Positions 1 through 9,068 of a DNA stretch of 64,000 bases are shown piece by piece (positions within the stretch are counted from its first letter, which is position 1; every line of letters begins with the position of its first letter). The notes below the pieces were generated by a model. The model was given only the letters and a program-made list of their open reading frames with translations. It had not been told where the DNA came from and made no database searches. Position numbers and translations under genes: made by a program. Source of the DNA: CAWCAW01 sp963793645 (GTDB lineage Bacteria; Actinomycetota; Acidimicrobiia; Acidimicrobiales; UBA8190). Where the stretch lies: contig CAWCAW010000006.1 in assembly GCA_963793645.1 (NCBI GenBank), positions 434,001 to 498,000 on the forward strand. The letters are read 5' to 3'.

Positions 1-251
1 GTGCGGTCCTTGCCGGTCAACGCCGCATTGATGGCGAAGTTCATGCAGGCGTCGAGCACCAAGGAGTGGATGCCGGCCTGCACGATGCCGTGCGGGTTGC
101 AGGCCAGGGCGGTGGGGACCCAGGTGCCGGTCACCCAGCCCAGGTCCTCGCCTTCGACGCCGTAGGCCTCGAAGGACGAGCCCACCAGCCCGAGCACCTC
201 CATGCCGCCGTCGCCAAGCCAGCGGTCCATGTCCTTGCGGTCGGTCGCCAC
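1..251 (-). CDS. PaaI-like hotdog thioesterase, partial
   Basis: Translation of the minus strand gives a hotdog-fold acyl-CoA thioesterase segment. The motif HGIVQAGIHSLVLDACMNF matches the HGGv.a.LlD pattern of the PaaI/YbgC-like thioesterases that hydrolyse acyl-CoA or aryl-CoA thioesters. The gene runs off the left edge, so its C-terminal part is missing. I chose the GTG at 251 as start; the frame stays open further upstream, so a longer N-terminus is possible. It is divergent from the thiolase, with about 180 bases between them that would hold both promoters. Substrate cannot be told from this fragment. Confidence 0.6.
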   Translation of the reverse strand, partial: MATDRKDMDRWLGDGGMEVLGLVGSSFEAYGVEGEDLGWVTGTWVPTALACNPHGIVQAGIHSLVLDACMNFAINAALTGKDR

Positions 252-429
252 CGACTCAACGTAGCGTCTCCACGGTGGCCCCGTCTCCTGCGCCTCGCCG
301 GCATCGTCCCAGGTGACAGGGGCGTTCGGCGCATCGGAGTTGACCGCTAACCTGAGGTCCGGTGAGAATCTTGACCGACCAGTCAGGTTTTCCCGGCGGC
401 CTCCCGCCGTCGGGACCCGCAGAAGGGAC

Positions 430-1614
430 ATGACCATGACCAACGCCGTCATCGTCGACGCCGTACGCACCCCCGGCGGTCGCCGCAACGGGAAGCTCCA
501 TGGCTGGCACGCCGTGGACCTGGCCGCCGAACCCCTCAAAGCCCTCATCGAGCGCAACCACCTCGATCCCGCCCTGGTCGACGACGTGATCATGGGATGC
601 GTCATGCAGGTGGGCGAGCAGGCGCTCAACATCGGGCGCAACGCCGTGCTGGCGGCCGGATTCCCTGAGTCCGTCCCCGCCACCACCATCGACCGCCAGT
701 GCGGGTCCTCTCAGCAGTCGGTGCACTTCGCCGCCCAAGGCGTCATGGCCGGCGCCTACGACATCGTGATCGCGGCGGGCATCGAGCACATGACGCACAC
801 ACCCATGGGCTCTTCGGTCGTGCGCGACCTTGGCTTCCCCTTCGGCCCCACCATGATGGGCCGCTACGCCGAGCGCGGCGGCCTCGTGTCCCAGGGCATC
901 TCCGCTGAGATGATCGCCGACCAGTGGGACATCTCGCGTGACGATCTCGACAGCTTTGGCGCTTCCAGCCAAAAACGGGCCGCCCAAGCCACCGCCGAGG
1001 GTCGCTTCGAGCGCGAGCTCATCGCACTGAAGGTAAAGGACGACGAGGGCAACGACACCGACGAGATCTTCAGCGCCGATGAGGGGATCCGGCCCGACAC
1101 CACCGCCGAGGTCTTGGCCAACTTGAAGCCGGCCTTCAAGCCCGACGGCAAGATCACCGCCGGCAACTCGTCTCAGATCTCCGACGGCGCCGCCGCCGTG
1201 CTCATCATGAGCGAGGAGAAGGCCAACGCGCTCGGGCTCACGCCGCGGGCCCGTTTCCATGCCTTTTCACTGGCCGGCGTGGACCCCGTCACCATGCTCA
1301 CCGGCCCCATCCCCGCCACTCGCCTCGTTCTCGAAAAGGCCAAGATGTCGATGGACGACATCGACTTGGTGGAAATCAATGAAGCGTTCGCCTCGGTGGT
1401 CCTGGCATGGGAGAAAGAACTGCGTCCCGACATGGCCAAGGTAAACGTCAACGGTGGCGCCATTGCCTTGGGTCACCCTTTGGGCGCATCAGGGGCGAAG
1501 CTGATGGCGACGTTGCTCAATGAACTCGAGCGCAGCGGTGGACGCTGGGGACTCGAGACGATGTGCGAAGGCGGTGGGCTGGCCAACGCCACCATCATCG
1601 AGCGACTGGGCTGA
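430..1614 (+). CDS. Thiolase (acetyl-CoA C-acyltransferase)
   Basis: A 394-residue thiolase, the usual length of the family. It catalyses reversible thiolytic cleavage of 3-ketoacyl-CoA, or acetoacetyl-CoA formation, in fatty-acid or sterol side-chain degradation. The nucleophile sits in DRQCGSSQQ (about Cys91). NEAFASV and GGAIALGHPLGASG carry the catalytic Asn and His, and the second catalytic Cys is in MCEGGG near the end. The start ATG at 430 follows AGAAGGG; a second in-frame ATG lies two codons later. The neighbouring thioesterase on the opposite strand also acts on CoA esters, which suggests acyl-CoA metabolism. I cannot separate a biosynthetic from a degradative role on sequence alone. 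Confidence 0.93.
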   Translation: MTMTNAVIVDAVRTPGGRRNGKLHGWHAVDLAAEPLKALIERNHLDPALVDDVIMGCVMQVGEQALNIGRNAVLAAGFPESVPATTIDRQCGSSQQSVHFAAQGVMAGAYDIVIAAGIEHMTHTPMGSSVVRDLGFPFGPTMMGRYAERGGLVSQGISAEMIADQWDISRDDLDSFGASSQKRAAQATAEGRFERELIALKVKDDEGNDTDEIFSADEGIRPDTTAEVLANLKPAFKPDGKITAGNSSQISDGAAAVLIMSEEKANALGLTPRARFHAFSLAGVDPVTMLTGPIPATRLVLEKAKMSMDDIDLVEINEAFASVVLAWEKELRPDMAKVNVNGGAIALGHPLGASGAKLMATLLNELERSGGRWGLETMCEGGGLANATIIERLG

Positions 1615-1658
1615 CCTCAGCGACGACGACTGCTATCGCGTGCGGGGCGGCGGGGGGG

Positions 1659-1967
1659 TCAGTGGTACTGGGTGGCGGTGATGAATCCCGCCGCGATGAC
1701 CGCGATGCCCCCCAGCAGGTACCAGTTGCTCGGTCCTCCGGGCAGCACGTTGAAGTAGTTGAGCACGATGGTGAGGGCACCGGCGATCAAGAGAAACAAG
1801 ATGAGCGGGCCCATCCACCGGGGACTGACCCGCACGCTGCGGGGGATGGGCGGGGTGTAACGACCCGCGGACGGTTGGCTCGTCCCCTTGCTCGTCGTTC
1901 GGCCCGTGGTGCGTCCTTTACGGGACGCCCCTCCGGGACCTTGCTTCGCTTTGGCTCGGCTCGCCAT
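1659..1967 (-). CDS. crgA: Cell division protein CrgA
   Basis: A small protein of about 102 residues with a basic N-terminal half (lysine, arginine, threonine and serine rich) and two closely spaced membrane segments. The segments begin at WMGPLILFLLIAGALTIV and WYLLGGIAVIAAGF, with the short loop LPGGPSN between them. That layout and the position beside trpG and pknB match CrgA, which binds FtsZ/FtsI-type divisome proteins in actinobacteria. I chose the ATG at 1967 (MASRAKAKQ); an ATG six codons upstream is also possible. It is convergent with the thiolase and divergent from trpG. Confidence 0.88.
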   Translation of the reverse strand: MASRAKAKQGPGGASRKGRTTGRTTSKGTSQPSAGRYTPPIPRSVRVSPRWMGPLILFLLIAGALTIVLNYFNVLPGGPSNWYLLGGIAVIAAGFITATQYH

Positions 1968-2010
1968 CGAAACGAGGATAGCCACCCGTGGCCACTACAT
2001 TGGGCGGTTA

Positions 2011-2598
2011 GTGGCGGCCCGCGTTCTTCTCGTCGACAACTACGACTCCTTCACCTACAACCTGGTGCAGGAGCTGGGTGAGCTCGGGGCTGAACCGGTG
2101 GTGTTCCGCAACGACGCCATCGACGTGGCCGGGATCCGAGAGCTCGCTCCCGACGCTGTGATCATCTCGCCGGGGCCCGGTCGTCCCGAGGACAGTGGGG
2201 TCAGCCTGTCCGTGGTGGCCGAGCTAGGCGGTGAGGTGCCCATCTTGGGGGTGTGCCTGGGCCATCAATGCATCGGCCAGGCCTTCGGGGGGCGCGTGGT
2301 GGCCGCCGACCAGCTCATGCACGGCAAGACCTCGGAGGTCCACCACCACGGCGAAGGGCTCTTCACCGACCTGCCTAACCCGTTTCTGGCCACCCGCTAC
2401 CACTCACTGATCGTCGAGCGAGCCAGCCTCCCCGACGTGCTGGAGGTCACCGCCGAGACCGACGACGGGGTGGTGATGGGGCTCAGACACCGGGAGCTCG
2501 CCATCGAAGGGGTGCAGTTCCACCCCGAGTCCTACCTCACCAAGGCGGGCCCGCTCCTGCTCGCCAACTTCCTCGCCGCCGCCGGCAGCCGCCGCTAG
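2011..2598 (+). CDS. trpG: Anthranilate/aminodeoxychorismate synthase glutaminase subunit
   Basis: Class I glutamine amidotransferase of 195 residues that supplies ammonia to the chorismate-binding partner (TrpE or PabB). The nucleophile elbow is GVCLGHQCIGQ (about Cys82), the oxyanion region is ISPGPGRPEDSG, and the His-Glu pair is in GVQFHPES. I took the GTG at 2011, which gives the normal VLLVDNYDSFTYN start; the frame is open further upstream but that extension is not family-like. No TrpE/PabB partner is adjacent. In mycobacteria the orthologue also sits alone between crgA and pknB, so trpG versus pabA cannot be decided here. Confidence 0.92.
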   Translation: MAARVLLVDNYDSFTYNLVQELGELGAEPVVFRNDAIDVAGIRELAPDAVIISPGPGRPEDSGVSLSVVAELGGEVPILGVCLGHQCIGQAFGGRVVAADQLMHGKTSEVHHHGEGLFTDLPNPFLATRYHSLIVERASLPDVLEVTAETDDGVVMGLRHRELAIEGVQFHPESYLTKAGPLLLANFLAAAGSRR

Positions 2599-2605
2599 CG
2601 CGGTC

Positions 2606-4537
2606 CTACGTCGACGGGCCCCCACCCAGAGCCGTCGTCGACGTCGTTCCCCCGGTGCAGCTCATCATCTCGACGGTGATGGTGACCGTCGAGCCCGACG
2701 TCACCTGCTCTCCGCCCTGAGGATTCTGGGCCACCACCGAGTCTTGGGTGGTGAGACTCGTCTGGCAGCTGACCACCGGGGTGAGATTGTCGCTTTGCAG
2801 CGCCGCCTCCGCCATCTCCTCGGTATCGCCGATCACGTCAGGCACGTAGACCTGAGCAGGACCGCTCGACACGTTCAAGGTCACCGACGTTCCGGGCGGC
2901 TCCACCGTTCCCGCCAGGGGGTTGGTACTAACCACGGTGCCGTTGGGGAAGCTCGAGGCCACCGGATTCTGCGTCGAGCTGCACGAGAATCCTTGGTTGC
3001 CGAGCTTGCTGCACGCCTGGGCCACGCTGTCCCCGGTGACGTTGGGCACGGCGGACTCGGCCGTGGTGGTTGTGGTCGTCGTCGCTGCGGTAAAGAGGTT
3101 GACGGTGAACCCGGGCGGCTCGGCCTGGCCGGCGGGCGGGTTCTGGCTGCACACCACGTTCAACATGGTGCAACTGGTGCTCGGCTCGACCTTGGCCTGA
3201 AGGCCGTCGGTCATGAGCGTGCTCTCCGCCTCGGTGATCGAGAAGTTGATCACGCTCGGAACCATGACCGTGTTGCCCTTGCTGCCGGTGATGATGGTGA
3301 TCTTGTCGCCCTTGTGCACAGACGTGCCTCGGGCGGGGTCGGTCCGAAGCACAAAGGTGTTCGACGCGTTGCTGCTCGCATCTGACTGCTGTGTCGTCTT
3401 GAGCCCGTCGGCCTGCAGCGTCCGCTCGGCTTGGGCCAGGTTCTGCCCGGCCACACCAGGCAGGGCGAACGACGCGTTGGAGCTGCCCAGATGCCACCAC
3501 CCCAGGGATTGACCGAGGAACACGACAACGACCACCAAAGCGGCCAAGAGCACGACCAAGATGCCCGCGTACAGCCCGGTCCGGCTGCGCGGCTCCTCGG
3601 CGTAGTCCATGGCCGTCACCTGAGGCAGCGTCTGAGTGTGCCCAACCGCCCCCATGGCCCGCGTGCTTCCCGTGGGCGTGGCGCCGGTGACCGCCGATAC
3701 CGAACGGCCCTCTCGGAACCGCAACAGGTCGACGCGCAACTCGTCGCCGGTGGAATAACGGTTGTCCGGCGACTTGGACATGCACTTCAAGATGATCGCC
3801 TCGAGATCAGGCGGAACGGCGGGGTTGATGTCGCGCGGCGTGGGCGGGTGCTCGCGCACGTGCTTGGATGCCACCGCCACCGGCGTGTCGCCGAGGAACG
3901 GAGGTCGACCCGTCACCATTTCGAAGAGCACCACGCCCAGTGAGTAGATGTCGCTGCGGGCGTCGACGCCCATACCCTCGGCCTGCTCAGGGGAGAAGTA
4001 AGTGGCCGTCCCCATGACCGCCCCGGTCTGGGTGAGGCTCTCCTCGGTGTTCACGGCGCGCGCGATGCCGAAGTCGGTGACCTTGACGATGCCTTCTTCG
4101 GTGATCAACACGTTGCCCGGCTTTACATCGCGGTGGATGACGCCGTGACGATGGGCGTAGGCGAGCGCGCCGGCCACATCGGCGGCGATCTCAGCGGCGC
4201 GGTCAGGGTGCAAGGGCCCGGCGGTGCGCAAGATGGGAGACAGAGCGCGTCCGTCCACGAACTCCATGACGATGAAGTAGGTGCCACCGTCCTCGCCCCA
4301 GTCGAAGACGGGGACGATGTTGGGATGAGAGAGGTTGGCGGCTGCTTGGGCCTCGCGGCGGAAACGTTCGACGAACGAACGGTCCACCGACAGCTCGGGA
4401 AAGAGGATCTTGAGCGCCACCGGGCGGTCAAGGAGGCGGTCGTGGGCTCGGTACACCTCGGCCATTCCCCCGCGTGCCACGAGGTGGGCCAACTCGTACC
4501 GTCCCGACAGGACGCGCGGGGCCGGAGTCGTCGTCAT
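2606..4537 (-). CDS. pknB: Ser/Thr protein kinase PknB with four PASTA domains
   Basis: A 643-residue receptor kinase. The N-terminal cytoplasmic kinase domain (about 12-275) has the glycine loop, the VALK lysine, HRDVKPGN, DFGIA and the SPEQAEG activation segment. A juxtamembrane stretch and one membrane segment (about 322-345) follow. Outside the cell there are four PASTA repeats, recognisable by repeated (V/L)PxV openings at LPGVAGQ, VPSVINF, VPNVTGD and VPDVIGD, which in the family sense muropeptides. The tail is Thr/Ser/Gly rich. It is the last gene of the fhaA-fhaB-pstP-pbpA-pknB operon and the only kinase there; the usual second kinase, pknA, is absent. It ends 7 bases from the convergent trpG. 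Confidence 0.96.
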   Translation of the reverse strand: MTTTPAPRVLSGRYELAHLVARGGMAEVYRAHDRLLDRPVALKILFPELSVDRSFVERFRREAQAAANLSHPNIVPVFDWGEDGGTYFIVMEFVDGRALSPILRTAGPLHPDRAAEIAADVAGALAYAHRHGVIHRDVKPGNVLITEEGIVKVTDFGIARAVNTEESLTQTGAVMGTATYFSPEQAEGMGVDARSDIYSLGVVLFEMVTGRPPFLGDTPVAVASKHVREHPPTPRDINPAVPPDLEAIILKCMSKSPDNRYSTGDELRVDLLRFREGRSVSAVTGATPTGSTRAMGAVGHTQTLPQVTAMDYAEEPRSRTGLYAGILVVLLAALVVVVVFLGQSLGWWHLGSSNASFALPGVAGQNLAQAERTLQADGLKTTQQSDASSNASNTFVLRTDPARGTSVHKGDKITIITGSKGNTVMVPSVINFSITEAESTLMTDGLQAKVEPSTSCTMLNVVCSQNPPAGQAEPPGFTVNLFTAATTTTTTTAESAVPNVTGDSVAQACSKLGNQGFSCSSTQNPVASSFPNGTVVSTNPLAGTVEPPGTSVTLNVSSGPAQVYVPDVIGDTEEMAEAALQSDNLTPVVSCQTSLTTQDSVVAQNPQGGEQVTSGSTVTITVEMMSCTGGTTSTTALGGGPST

Positions 4538-4625
4538 GCCGGCCAGAGCCTACGTCGGGGCGGGGGATCCGCCGCGACAGCGCCGCGGCGTGGTGTCACC
4601 AGGCGTGAGTTATTGGTTCGCATCG

Positions 4626-6095
4626 TCAGTACCCCAGCGCGTCTCTGAGCACGGCCCGCATGACTGGCCCGGCCACCTCCGCACCGGTGGCCGACAGGAC
4701 TTGGTTGGGCAGCACCACGGCCACGGCCACCTTGGGGGCGGCGGCGGGTGCAAAGGCGATCATCCAGTCGGTCGTGGCCGTGTTGCCCAGGCCGACCTGA
4801 GCGGTACCGGTCTTGGCGGCCACATCCTCGTCGGCCGGGAAGACACCCTGCGCTGTGCCGTACTTGGCCACGTCGGTCATGAGCGTGGTCACCGCCTCCG
4901 CCGTCTTCGGCGAGGTGGCCGTGAGCCATTTGGTGGGTCGGTAGGTCGCCACCGGGTTGCCCAGCGAATCACGCACAGACTGCATGACATGCGGGGTCAT
5001 GATGACACCCCCGTTGGCGAAGGCTGACGCCACCATGGCCATCTGCAGGGGGCTGGCGCTGGTGCACTTCTGGCCGATCGACGAGAAGGCCAGGAATACC
5101 TGCGCGTTCATATAACAGTCGGGCTCGAGGAAATGCGACACCTCATACTGCGACGGCGGCAAGTCGAGTGGAGGCTGTTGGTTGAAGCCGAAAGCGTCAG
5201 CCTCGGTCGTCATGCCGGCGACGCCTACCTTCGATCCGAGCAGCGCGTAGCCGGTGTCGCACGACGGCGGCAGCATCTCGGCGATGGTCCCCCCGCATCC
5301 ACCGTCGCCGAAGTTGCACAGCGGTGTGGTCTGGCCGCCCAAGGTGTGCGGCGGGATGCAGGTGTAGTACTTCATGGCCGTGTCAACCAGCTTGGGGGCA
5401 TGGTCGTAAGCAGCCGCGGTGGTGACGGTTTTGAAGGTTGATCCCGGCGGAAAGGAATCCTGATATGCGAGAGACGCCAACGCGGTGAAGCCGTAGCCAT
5501 CGGCGACGTTGTCCGCCGCCCACGCCTGGTTCTCGGTGCCTTGGTACGGCGACACCAAAGGGTTGGGATCGAAGGTCGGATTCGAGTACATCGCCTCAAT
5601 GGCACCGGTCGAGGGATCGAGGACGACAATGGCCCCGTAACGATTGCCCAACGCCGCCACCAGATCCTTTTGCAAGGCGTCCGACATCGTCAAGGTGACG
5701 GTGTCGGTCACAGTCGGTGTGGCGAGCAAGTCGCTCAATGTCTTGATGGGCCGGTTGTGCGCAGCGAGATCATTGCTATACGTCTCTTCCACGCCGCTGG
5801 GGCCGTAGATGAGAGATTCGTATCCCACCACCTGCGAGAAGAGCGAGCCGGTGGGATATTGCCGTTGGTACTTGTACTCGCCCACCGTCGACGGCACCGA
5901 TTGCGCCAAGACGACGCCGTCGGCGCTGAGAATGGGGCCGCGCGGCTGGCTGTACTTCTGGTACTGGATCTCGGGGTTGTTGACGTTGTTGGCGTACTGC
6001 TTGGCGTGGACCACCTGAAGTTCGTTGAGTTGCACAAAGAGCGCCACGAAACACAGCACGATGAACACGCCGAGCCAGCGAATACGTCCCGCCAT
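4626..6095 (-). CDS. pbpA: Penicillin-binding protein PbpA (class B transpeptidase)
   Basis: A 489-residue transpeptidase that crosslinks peptidoglycan. One N-terminal membrane anchor (about 6-25) is followed by a dimerisation/linker region containing RGPILSADG. The penicillin-binding domain has the SxxK motif in PPGSTFKT and the KTG box in AAKTGTAQVG. The start ATG at 6095 lies one base after the stop of pstP, so the genes are probably translationally coupled. In mycobacteria pbpA is preceded by rodA; here it follows pstP directly. Class B enzymes need a SEDS partner, so the partner must be encoded elsewhere. Confidence 0.94.
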   Translation of the reverse strand: MAGRIRWLGVFIVLCFVALFVQLNELQVVHAKQYANNVNNPEIQYQKYSQPRGPILSADGVVLAQSVPSTVGEYKYQRQYPTGSLFSQVVGYESLIYGPSGVEETYSNDLAAHNRPIKTLSDLLATPTVTDTVTLTMSDALQKDLVAALGNRYGAIVVLDPSTGAIEAMYSNPTFDPNPLVSPYQGTENQAWAADNVADGYGFTALASLAYQDSFPPGSTFKTVTTAAAYDHAPKLVDTAMKYYTCIPPHTLGGQTTPLCNFGDGGCGGTIAEMLPPSCDTGYALLGSKVGVAGMTTEADAFGFNQQPPLDLPPSQYEVSHFLEPDCYMNAQVFLAFSSIGQKCTSASPLQMAMVASAFANGGVIMTPHVMQSVRDSLGNPVATYRPTKWLTATSPKTAEAVTTLMTDVAKYGTAQGVFPADEDVAAKTGTAQVGLGNTATTDWMIAFAPAAAPKVAVAVVLPNQVLSATGAEVAGPVMRAVLRDALGY

Positions 6096-6096
6096 C

Positions 6097-7464
6097 TCAG
6101 GCCACCCCGCTCACGAGTTGCGGGGCACGCCGTATCGGAGCGTGGCCGAGAGCCGCCGCCGTCGTCGAGGTTGGCGTGGTAGTTGCCGCCGACGTGCACA
6201 TGGGGAGCGTCTGAATGGCGCACTGCACGTAGTACAAGGCGGATTTGAGCGAGGGCTCCTGCACCCCGGCGCGCAAGCTGGGAACCACGGTGCTGTTGAC
6301 CTGGGTGGTGGTGAGGTCGGTGCGCCACACGACTTTGGGCTCCATACCCACGAACCCCCCCGGCCGACCCTGGTAGATGACTACCCGTGACCGCTGCAGC
6401 CCGACGAAGTACGAGGTGTCTACGTACCAGCGGATCAGCGCCCATGCTCCAGCCACGACGCCGCCCACCAAGATCACGAAGAGCAGGACCCTAAAGGTGA
6501 TGCGCCGGGGCACGCGGGGCCTGCTCGATGCCCGGGCCGGGTCACGGCCCGAGCGTGAGCTCTCCGATGCGGCGCGGCTGATGAGTACCGAACCCGACGG
6601 TTCGGGATCGACGGTGATGACGGCGGACGGCGCCGGGGTTTCGACTACGGGAGCGGCGACGACGGCACCGTCCATCCCGCTGATGACATGCTCGACACCG
6701 ACCCCGGCGCGATGTCCGGCGACGACGACGGCTGGCGGCTCGTCGGCGACCACGACGTCGAGCACCACCGCGGTGATGTTGTCGTTTCCTCCGGCGTCGT
6801 TGGCCAGACGAACCAATGTCTCCGCCGCGTCCTCGGGGTCCGGCGTGGACGCCAGCACGGCCTCGATGCGGTCCAACGACACTTCATTGGTCAGGCCGTC
6901 GGAGCAGAGCAAGAAACGATCGCCTTCGCGTGGCTCGACCTGCCAAACGTCGACATCAACCTCGGGACTGACACCGAGAGCCCGTGTCAGGATGTGGCGA
7001 TGGGGATGGATCAGGGCTTCGTCCTCGGACAGCTCGCCGCGGGCCACCAGCTCTTCGGCGACCGAGTGATCGGTGGTGACCTGCTCGAGCAGGCCCTCGT
7101 GGAGGAGATAGGTCCGGGAGTCTCCGACATTGGCCAACACGAGGCGGTCCCCGTCATCGGTCCCCACCAAGGCGGCCGCCGTCAAGGTGGTGCCCATTCC
7201 CCGCAGTGTGGGATCGGATAATCCCCGATCCCACACTGCTTTATTGGCCTCCTCGATGGCATCGACCAACCCGTGCACCGAAGGATGGCGACTGAACTCC
7301 ACGTTGAGGGCATCGATGGCCACCTGCGACGCGATCTCTCCGCCGGCGTGACCACCCATGCCATCGGCCACGGCGTACAGGGTCAAGGTCTCGAGGGCGA
7401 GATCCTCGTTGACGACGCGCACCCGGCCTACGTCGGTGGCCGAACCCGACCGCAAAATGGTCAA
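6097..7464 (-). CDS. pstP: PP2C-type Ser/Thr phosphatase PstP
   Basis: Metal-dependent phosphatase that reverses PknB-type phosphorylation. The cytoplasmic PP2C domain (about 5-230) shows NED, ADGMGGHAGGE, NVGDSRTYL, SDGLTNEV and GGNDNITAVV, which contribute the metal-binding aspartates. A linker, one membrane segment (RVLLFVILVGGVVAGAWAL) and a Thr/Ser-rich extracytoplasmic tail follow, as in mycobacterial PstP. I chose the TTG at 7464 because LTILRSGSATDVGRVR aligns with the normal N-terminus and leaves 13 bases after fhaB. A GTG at 7506 would overlap fhaB and add 14 atypical residues. Operon context supports the assignment. Confidence 0.93.
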   Translation of the reverse strand: MTILRSGSATDVGRVRVVNEDLALETLTLYAVADGMGGHAGGEIASQVAIDALNVEFSRHPSVHGLVDAIEEANKAVWDRGLSDPTLRGMGTTLTAAALVGTDDGDRLVLANVGDSRTYLLHEGLLEQVTTDHSVAEELVARGELSEDEALIHPHRHILTRALGVSPEVDVDVWQVEPREGDRFLLCSDGLTNEVSLDRIEAVLASTPDPEDAAETLVRLANDAGGNDNITAVVLDVVVADEPPAVVVAGHRAGVGVEHVISGMDGAVVAAPVVETPAPSAVITVDPEPSGSVLISRAASESSRSGRDPARASSRPRVPRRITFRVLLFVILVGGVVAGAWALIRWYVDTSYFVGLQRSRVVIYQGRPGGFVGMEPKVVWRTDLTTTQVNSTVVPSLRAGVQEPSLKSALYYVQCAIQTLPMCTSAATTTPTSTTAAALGHAPIRRAPQLVSGVA

Positions 7465-7477
7465 CGGGCCACCGCCG

Positions 7478-7966
7478 TCATCGGGCCACCTCGAACACGG
7501 TGCCACCCACCTGCAGCAGGTCGCCCCGTCCGATGCGGGTGGCGCCTTGGAGCCGTTCGGCGTTCACCCAAGTGCCGTTGGTCGAGCCCAGGTCCTCGAC
7601 CCACAGGGCCCCTTCGCGGCGGTACAGGCGTGCGTGCAAATTCGAGGTGTAGCCGTCTTCGACCCTCACCCCGCAGCCGGCGGCCCGACCGACGGTGACC
7701 TCGTCAGCCACGTCATAGACGTTTCCACGAAGTGAGTCGGGCTCCACCACCTTCAAGCGGTATTTGCTTACACCGGGTCGCCGGCCATCGCCGCCGACCG
7801 GCACTTCGGCCACGACGGCTCGGGCCCTGGGGGGCCTGACCTCGACCCACACGGCCCGGATGACGCGGAAGAAAAAGAGCCAGATGAGAACGACGACGAT
7901 GACTTCCAGCGCCCTGAGCAGGTTCTGGTTATCAAGCGACGTAGTCAGCAACATCCGGGCGAGCAC
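7478..7966 (-). CDS. fhaB: FHA-domain protein FhaB (FipA-like)
   Basis: A 162-residue protein with one N-terminal membrane segment (about 18-36, LRALEVIVVVLIWLFFFRVI) and a C-terminal forkhead-associated domain that binds phosphothreonine peptides. FHA landmarks are VTVGRAAGCGVRV, SNLHARLYRR and EDLGSTNGTWVN. The GTG start at 7966 overlaps the TAG of fhaA (TAGTG), implying coupled translation; an ATG at 7954 is an alternative. The family connects PknB signalling to division proteins. Confidence 0.92.
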   Translation of the reverse strand: MLARMLLTTSLDNQNLLRALEVIVVVLIWLFFFRVIRAVWVEVRPPRARAVVAEVPVGGDGRRPGVSKYRLKVVEPDSLRGNVYDVADEVTVGRAAGCGVRVEDGYTSNLHARLYRREGALWVEDLGSTNGTWVNAERLQGATRIGRGDLLQVGGTVFEVAR

Positions 7967-8622
7967 TATGAGCTTTCGAACCGCACGGTCGTGGTGCCGA
8001 CCATGACCTCGTCGCCATCACCGAGCACCCGCTCTCGCACGGGCACCCCGTTTACTTTGGTTCCGTTGGTCGACCCCAGGTCCACGACCACGGCGTCGCT
8101 GCCCTTACGGCGGATCTCGGCGTGTCGCCGGCTGACGTTGGGGTCGTTCAGGACCACGGTGCACTCAGGCATGCGCCCGAGCACGATGGGCTCGGGACCG
8201 AGCACGATCCGCTGGCCGTCAGGCAGCACGATGGAGGCGGCCGAAAGGCCCTCGGGACCTTCCCGCACGTCGGCTCGAACCTGGAGGCGGCCGGATCGAA
8301 GGGCTTCGTCCCGGTGGATCTCCACCTCCACGGGACCTACGAACGAATATCCCTCAGTCCGAGCGTGGTCCCGGATGGCATCGCCGAGCTCCCGGGCCAG
8401 GGCGTCGACAAAGCTCCCGAAGCGCTCGGCGTCGCTCGCCGACAGACTGATGGCGAACACGTTGGGGGCGATGAGGCCACGGGGCCCGACCTTGCGACGC
8501 AGGTCCATCTCGCGCGTCACCCGGCGGGCGACCTCCACCGGCTGGAGCCCACCACGAAGAGCCTTTCCAAAGGCACCTTCAACCAGGCGCTCGAGGCGCT
8601 GCTCGAACTGCTGGAGTCCCAT
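7966..8622 (-). CDS. fhaA: FHA-domain protein FhaA (DUF3662 plus FHA)
   Basis: A 218-residue protein, first gene of the kinase/phosphatase operon. The N-terminal DUF3662 part (MGLQQFEQRLERLVEGAF..., about 1-115) is joined to a C-terminal FHA domain (about 140-218) with LGRMPECTVVLNDPNVSRRH and DLGSTNGTKVNG. It is shorter than mycobacterial FhaA because the long low-complexity linker is almost absent. I chose the ATG at 8622; upstream in-frame sequence is not family-like. In mycobacteria FhaA binds the MviN pseudokinase complex and regulates wall synthesis. The operon promoter should lie between here and the tRNA. Confidence 0.93.
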   Translation of the reverse strand: MGLQQFEQRLERLVEGAFGKALRGGLQPVEVARRVTREMDLRRKVGPRGLIAPNVFAISLSASDAERFGSFVDALARELGDAIRDHARTEGYSFVGPVEVEIHRDEALRSGRLQVRADVREGPEGLSAASIVLPDGQRIVLGPEPIVLGRMPECTVVLNDPNVSRRHAEIRRKGSDAVVVDLGSTNGTKVNGVPVRERVLGDGDEVMVGTTTVRFESS

Positions 8623-8771
8623 CGTGGCTAACAAGCCTACCGGGGTGGTGTGCCGGGATCGGAGAGTGTGCCTGCGCTTCACTACGCCTTGTGACCAGAC
8701 CAACACACTCGCAGCACAAGGTTTCGTTCAAGAGGGCCGATGCGCCTCGACTAACGTCAACGCCGTCATTC

Positions 8772-8855
<84 letters not shown>

Positions 8856-9068
8856 CCGAGGGTCACCGACAAAACTGGTGGCAGCGCATCGACAAAACCC
8901 GAAAATGGGGGTCGATATCGAGGCCTGTGGGACCATCACGGCCCGCTCGACACCGCGCAGTTGACATTCACGGGCACGATCACCGTGCGCGAGCCGGTGA
9001 CGAACACCGGTGAGCCGTTCGAGGACGCGCTGAACCGAGTAGCAGTCGCGACTGAAGGGGACCGTGGA

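Noticed and set aside
256..1260. Long open frame opposite the thiolase
   Set aside because: It is antisense to a clear thiolase and has low-complexity Gly/Ala/His/Val composition typical of high-GC shadow frames.
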